Origin: Actinomycetota bacterium
Lineage (GTDB): Bacteria; Actinomycetota; Thermoleophilia; UBA2241
Assembly (NCBI GenBank): GCA_003132645.1
Contig: PKYM01000094.1
Coordinates: 641 to 9,630, forward strand
Length of the DNA stretch: 8,990 nt
Reading direction: 5' to 3'
In this document: one piece after another, positions 6,152-8,990 of the stretch
How positions within the stretch are numbered: the first letter of the stretch is position 1
Layout: every line of letters begins with the position of its first letter
Program-made: the position numbers and the translations under genes
Notes under the pieces: generated by a model
Seen by the model: the letters and a program-made list of their open reading frames with translations, nothing else
What the model was told of the DNA's origin: nothing
Databases searched by the model: none

Positions 6152-6814
6152 TTGGCAAGCTGTCCGAACTGCGGCACCGACGCGCGCGACGGCGCCTGGA
6201 CCTGCGGCACCTGCGGGTCTCCCCTCGGCCAGCCCACGGCTGCCGATACCTACCAGGAGCCGGTCTACGACAAGGCCTACTACGACGCGCCGACCGCCTA
6301 CGGCACGACCGCCCCGACCATCCAGCCGCTGCGAGCCGGCAAGACGTCCAACGGCTCCAAGCTGCCCTGGCTCGTGGTGCTCGCCATCGTGGCCATCGCG
6401 ACGGTCGCCGGGGTCTGGTTCTTCGTGCTCAAGCCGGCGCCCGGCGCACAGTTCCTCGGCACCTGGCACGGCAGCGAATCAGCCCCGGCCGGGAACCTCG
6501 CCTACACGGTGACCATCGCCCGAAGCGGCGCGCTCTACCTGGTCACCGAGACCGCCGGCAAAAAGAACATCGGTCCGTTCAGCGCCACGCTCAAGAACGG
6601 TCACCTCGAGTCCACCTACGACTACGTCGGCCACGATGCCACGCGAGCGGCCGCGGTCGCCGCGGCGAAGAACATGGAGGCCCTCGTCTATAAGGACTTC
6701 AAAGTCGTCTTCACGGTCGACCAGGGAACGCTTGCGATCGCGGTTCAAAGCTCGCCGAAATCGCCCGGCGCGGTAACCGTCACTGAAAGCACGAAGCTGA
6801 CCAAGGCCGACTAG
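6152..6814 (+). CDS. Zinc-ribbon membrane protein with GTW domain (protein C)
   Basis: The protein has 220 residues from TTG 6152, chosen because GGAGGAG (6141-6147) lies just upstream and the protein then opens directly with a zinc ribbon; the frame upstream is open but lacks a ribosome-binding site and shows Arg/Pro-rich noise. CPNCG (4-8) and CGTC (18-21) give four zinc ligands. Residues 22-69 form a flexible linker with repeated Tyr (YQEPVYDKAYYDAPTAYG), 70-92 one transmembrane helix (LPWLVVLAIVAIATVAGVWF), and FLGTW (100-104) opens an outside beta-rich domain of about 115 residues that ends TKLTKAD. Zinc ribbon plus helix plus outer domain is a known layout for uncharacterised bacterial envelope proteins. 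The zinc ribbon should lie in the cytosol. The gene is separated from purB by the 12-bp hairpin, so it may have its own transcript. Function unknown. Confidence 0.85.
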   Translation: MASCPNCGTDARDGAWTCGTCGSPLGQPTAADTYQEPVYDKAYYDAPTAYGTTAPTIQPLRAGKTSNGSKLPWLVVLAIVAIATVAGVWFFVLKPAPGAQFLGTWHGSESAPAGNLAYTVTIARSGALYLVTETAGKKNIGPFSATLKNGHLESTYDYVGHDATRAAAVAAAKNMEALVYKDFKVVFTVDQGTLAIAVQSSPKSPGAVTVTESTKLTKAD

Positions 6815-6906
6815 CGCCGCCGGGTTCTTCCTTTTCTGCTCGCTCGGGAACACTCTGACTCACACAAAGTCCCGGACACGGGCCGTCGAAGAGCAAGGAG
6901 AAGCTT

Positions 6907-7887
6907 GTGCGAGCCGTGCGCGTTCACACCTTCGGCGACCCCGAGGTCCTTCAGCTCGAAGAGGTCGCCGACCCGCGGCCACCGCGCGAGGGCGAGGTAT
7001 TGGTCCGGCTGCAGGCCGCCGGCGTGAACCCCGTAGAGACCTACGTGCGCTCGGGCCAGTACGCCGCCCTGCCGCCGCTGCCCTACACGCCCGGCGATGA
7101 CGGCGCCGGCGTGGTCGAAGCGGTCGGCCCGGTCCCCGCGGGCGCCGCGGCGCCAGGTCCAGCCGTCGGCGACCGTGTCTACACCTCAGGCTCGCTGACG
7201 GGCACCTACGCCGAAGCCGCCCTCTGCCCTGTCGACCACGTGCATCCGCTGCCCGCCGCGACCACGTTCGCTGCCGGCGCGGCGCTCGGCGTGCCCTACG
7301 CCACAGCCTACCGGGCTCTGTTCCAGCGCGGGCAGGCGCGTACGGGCGAACTCGTCCTGGTCCACGGGGCCAGCGGCGGCGTCGGTCTGGCAGCGGTCCA
7401 GTTTGCAGTGGCGGCGGGCCTCACTGTGCACGGCACGGCCGGCTCGGCGGCCGGCCGCGACCTGGTCGCCGCGCAAGGCGCAGGGGAGGTGGCGGACCAC
7501 GGCGCGCCCGGCTACGCCAAAGAGCTTCTCGCGCTGACCGGCGGCCGCGGTTACGACGTCATCGTCGAGATGGCCGCCCACGCCGGCCTTGCCGACGATC
7601 TGGGTCTGCTGACGCGCGGCGGGCGGGTGGTCGTGGTGGGCAGCCGCGGTCCGGTCGAGATCGCGCCGCGCGATCTCATGAGCCGCGACGCCGACGTGCG
7701 CGGCATGCTGCTGTTCATCGCCGCGCCGGAGGAGCTCGCCGAGGCCTACACAGCCATCGGCGTCGGTCTGGGGACCGGCACGTTGCACCCGGTGGTCGCC
7801 CGTGCGTTGCCGCTTGCTGAGGCGCCGAGCGCCCACCGCGAGATCCTGGCCGGTCCGGCCCTCGGCAAACTGGTGCTCGTGCCCTGA
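6907..7887 (+). CDS. Zinc-independent NADPH:quinone oxidoreductase-like MDR protein
   Basis: The 326 residues fit the zeta-crystallin/quinone-oxidoreductase branch of the medium-chain dehydrogenase/reductase superfamily, whose members reduce quinones or activated alkenes with NADPH in the cytosol. The N-terminal GroES-like domain shows AAGVNPVETYVRSGQY and PYTPGDDGAGVVEAVG. The nucleotide-binding domain shows LVHGASGGVGLAAVQFA (Gly154-Gly160 loop) and GRGYDVIVEMA. The C-terminus ends HREILAGPALGKLVLVP, the usual GKLVL close. The catalytic-zinc Cys/His set and the structural-zinc Cys cluster of alcohol dehydrogenases are absent, as expected for this branch. GTG 6907 is supported by AAGGAG at 6895-6900. 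The 92 bases upstream hold a pyrimidine-rich stretch (6826-6840) but no promoter or terminator I can defend. Substrate is unknown. Confidence 0.9.
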   Translation: MRAVRVHTFGDPEVLQLEEVADPRPPREGEVLVRLQAAGVNPVETYVRSGQYAALPPLPYTPGDDGAGVVEAVGPVPAGAAAPGPAVGDRVYTSGSLTGTYAEAALCPVDHVHPLPAATTFAAGAALGVPYATAYRALFQRGQARTGELVLVHGASGGVGLAAVQFAVAAGLTVHGTAGSAAGRDLVAAQGAGEVADHGAPGYAKELLALTGGRGYDVIVEMAAHAGLADDLGLLTRGGRVVVVGSRGPVEIAPRDLMSRDADVRGMLLFIAAPEELAEAYTAIGVGLGTGTLHPVVARALPLAEAPSAHREILAGPALGKLVLVP

Positions 7888-7919
7888 ACGGACCGCCGGC
7901 CCGCCGCCGCGCGATCGTC

Positions 7920-7942
7920 GCCGGCGGCTTTCGCCCGCCGGC
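7920..7942. terminator. 8-bp hairpin between converging genes
   Basis: GCCGGCGG (7920-7927) pairs perfectly with CCGCCGGC (7935-7942) around a 7-base loop. It lies between the plus-strand oxidoreductase (stop 7887) and the minus-strand rubredoxin, and its right arm includes the last base of the rubredoxin stop codon. The placement suits a two-way terminator, but there is no clear U-tract on either strand. Confidence 0.4.
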
Positions 7943-8109
7943 TACTCCTCGTCGAGCGGCTCGAACATGTCGACGCCGGCGCCGCAGTCGGGACAGACCC
8001 AATCGTCGGGGAGGTCGTCGAACGCCGTGCCCGGCGCAACGCCGTTGTCGGGATCGCCGATCGCGGGATCGTAGACCCAGTCGCAAAGCGTGCACACGTA
8101 CTTCTGCAT
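7942..8109 (-). CDS. Rubredoxin
   Basis: Rubredoxin is a small cytosolic one-electron carrier with a single iron held by four Cys. The 55 residues match the classic length. CTLC (Cys6, Cys9) and CPDC (Cys39, Cys42) give the two ligand pairs, with the typical [25 protein letters not shown] between them. ATG 8109 is chosen over an in-frame extension to 8217 because AAGGAG lies 6 bases upstream on this strand and the extension is Arg-rich and unlike the family. The gene is monocistronic as far as visible, with a promoter-like sequence at 8223-8253. Known rubredoxins pass electrons to oxygen-reducing or peroxide-reducing enzymes and to alkane hydroxylases; no such partner is in the window. Upstream on the same strand lies a molybdopterin protein, but about 200 bases apart. 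Confidence 0.96.
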   Translation of the reverse strand: MQKYVCTLCDWVYDPAIGDPDNGVAPGTAFDDLPDDWVCPDCGAGVDMFEPLDEE

Positions 8110-8150
8110 GGCTGACTCCTTCGTGGCGGGCCGTCTCGGAACGGGCTCAT

Positions 8151-8180
8151 GGTCGCGGGGTCGCCGGCCATCCCGCGACC
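8151..8180 (-). promoter_or_regulatory. Hairpin in the rubredoxin leader
   Basis: GGTCGCGGG (8151-8159) is exactly complementary to CCCGCGACC (8172-8180) around a 12-base loop containing GCCGGC. It sits about 40 bases upstream of the rubredoxin start, well clear of the Shine-Dalgarno sequence, and would be in the transcript if the promoter at 8223-8253 is used. A role is not evident. Confidence 0.4.
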
Positions 8181-8216
8181 GTCGGGACCGCGGACCGTCG
8201 CGACCGCCGACCGTCA
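8177..8216. repeat. 16-bp tandem repeat, 2.5 copies, upstream of rubredoxin
   Basis: Units 8177-8192, 8193-8208 and a half unit 8209-8216 share GACCGTCGSGACCGCS; the two full units match at 14 of 16 positions. Each unit is itself two related octamers (GACCGTCG and SGACCGCS). The array ends at about the transcription start predicted from the promoter-like -10, so it could be an operator or a leader element. Confidence 0.6.
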
Positions 8217-8222
8217 CATCAT

Positions 8223-8253
8223 ATTAGACCAGACGACGGACCCCCGCCGTCAA
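8223..8253 (-). promoter_or_regulatory. Probable sigma-70 type promoter for rubredoxin
   Basis: On the minus strand TTGACG (8253-8248) and TCTAAT (8228-8223) are each a five-of-six match to the -35 and -10 consensus, with a 19-bp spacer, slightly long. The A/T-rich patch (ATATTAGA on plus) stands out sharply in this GC-rich region. Transcription would start near 8216, giving a leader of about 107 bases before the rubredoxin ATG. Confidence 0.5.
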
Positions 8254-8312
8254 GGGTTCGAGCCGACGTGCCGGCCCGGGACGGGCGCCTCGACAGCGTA
8301 GCCGTAGTGCTC

Positions 8313-8909
8313 CTAATAGCCGATCTCCCGCGCGCCGCTCAGCTCGACACGCGTCACCCACTTGACGTTCTTGTAACCGAGCTGCGACGGCACGACCAGG
8401 CGCAACGGCCCGCCATGCTCGTGCGCCAGGGGGGCGCCGTCGAGTGTGTCCGCCAGCATGACCTCGGGGTCGAGACTCTCGGCAAGGGTCAGGCTGTCCG
8501 AGTACGTGCCTCCCAGGGCGTGGAAGGTGACGAACGTCGCCGCCCGCAGCGGTCCGGCCTCGTGAAGCAGATCGGCGAGTCTCACACCGGCCCAGCGCAC
8601 CTTGTCCACACTCCAGCCCTCGACGCAGTGAAAGTCGCGCGTCTCGGCGCTGCGCAACAGGCGCGCCCAGGCGGCGGCGTCGACCGTGAGCGGGCGTGCG
8701 ACGAGGCCGTCGACGCACAGCGTCCACTGGCTCAGGGGGACGTCCGGCTCGTCGTCTTCGGCGGTGCGCACCGGAAAGGCCGACACCATGGTGCTCAGGG
8801 GGCCGAGCGGCAGGCTGTTGCGCCAGCTCCGCAGGCCCGCGGCGAGCAGCGCGAGGGCGCCGCCGGCCGCGCCGGCGCCGATCAGGAACCGCCGGCGATC
8901 GACGCGCAC
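8313..8909 (-). CDS. Tat-exported molybdopterin oxidoreductase, sulfite-oxidase fold
   Basis: From GTG 8909 the protein has 198 residues. A twin-arginine signal (DRRRFLIGAG, Arg5-Arg7, then a hydrophobic stretch to about 26) predicts folded export with cofactor. The mature part is a compact sulfite-oxidase/MsrP-type molybdopterin-binding domain: SQWTLCVDGLV opens the fold, DFHCVEGWS carries the expected Mo-ligand Cys95, VRWAGVRLADLL follows, and HEHGGPLRLVVPSQLGYKNVKWV is the conserved C-terminal segment. There is no dimerisation or haem domain, so it resembles the small MsrP-like type acting outside the membrane; its substrate is unknown. The frame stays open upstream of GTG to the window edge, with no other start and no Shine-Dalgarno sequence before 8909, so the true start may lie beyond 8990. 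The 90 or so bases downstream, before the rubredoxin promoter, hold nothing I can name. Confidence 0.9.
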   Translation of the reverse strand: MRVDRRRFLIGAGAAGGALALLAAGLRSWRNSLPLGPLSTMVSAFPVRTAEDDEPDVPLSQWTLCVDGLVARPLTVDAAAWARLLRSAETRDFHCVEGWSVDKVRWAGVRLADLLHEAGPLRAATFVTFHALGGTYSDSLTLAESLDPEVMLADTLDGAPLAHEHGGPLRLVVPSQLGYKNVKWVTRVELSGAREIGY

Positions 8910-8990
8910 GTGGCGTGGAGCTTGCTCGTCACCTGCCGGCTGCCGCGAGGCGTCCGGTGGCCCGCTTTGTGATCGCCCGTCGTTCGTCTC

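Noticed and set aside
5324..6469. Minus-strand open frame of 381 codons opposite purB
   Set aside because: Composition is Gly/Ala/Arg/Val-rich without motifs, and purB on the other strand is certain; antisense shadow.
5101..6693. Plus-strand 530-codon frame overlapping purB and the zinc-ribbon gene
   Set aside because: Arg/Ala/Gly-rich shifted frame running through two supported genes and the gap between them.
8224..8727. Minus-strand 167-codon frame inside the molybdopterin gene region
   Set aside because: Arg-rich shifted frame overlapping a gene with clear Tat signal and molybdopterin-domain motifs.

Overview
The window is GC-rich bacterial DNA (roughly 70% G+C by eye, with G/C at most third codon positions). 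It carries a chromosomal purine-biosynthesis cluster flanked by ordinary metabolic and redox genes. The strong GC bias, GTG/TTG starts, the PurB type, Tat-exported molybdoprotein and hairpins without U-tracts suit a high-GC lineage. A deep-branching actinomycetote from a metagenome is my best guess, but the window has no phylogenetic marker that settles it. I see no transposase, integrase, phage gene, CRISPR array, tRNA or rRNA.

Layout. Bases 1-732 hold the C-terminal part of a YtcJ-type amidohydrolase. Bases 733-1155 are non-coding and contain six degenerate copies of a ~35-bp repeat, three in each orientation, facing one another. The plus-strand purine block follows: purD, a membrane-anchored protein, a promoter-like gap with an octamer repeat, purE, a 43-aa single-span membrane protein, ridA, a second membrane-anchored protein, purB, and, after a 12-bp hairpin, a zinc-ribbon membrane protein. 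A plus-strand quinone-oxidoreductase-like gene comes next. Two minus-strand genes converge on it: a rubredoxin with its own promoter-like sequence and repeat-containing leader, and a Tat-exported sulfite-oxidase-fold molybdopterin protein whose reading frame stays open to the right edge.

How the genes work together. PurD (step 2, GAR synthesis), PurE (step 6, N5-CAIR to CAIR) and PurB (step 8 and the last step to AMP) belong to one pathway. RidA, between purE and purB, removes reactive enamine/imine intermediates and is plausibly a housekeeping partner. The unusual feature is that every enzyme of this block is followed by a small predicted membrane protein. Three of these share a design: cytosolic N-terminus, one transmembrane helix, and an outside domain opening with an aromatic-x-G-T-W motif. 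No function is known to me for them. They and the 43-aa protein are the best candidates here for something undescribed.

Regulatory structure seen by eye includes a hairpin that would bury the purB ribosome-binding region and a hairpin plus repeats in the rubredoxin leader. These are base-pairing observations, not measured structures.
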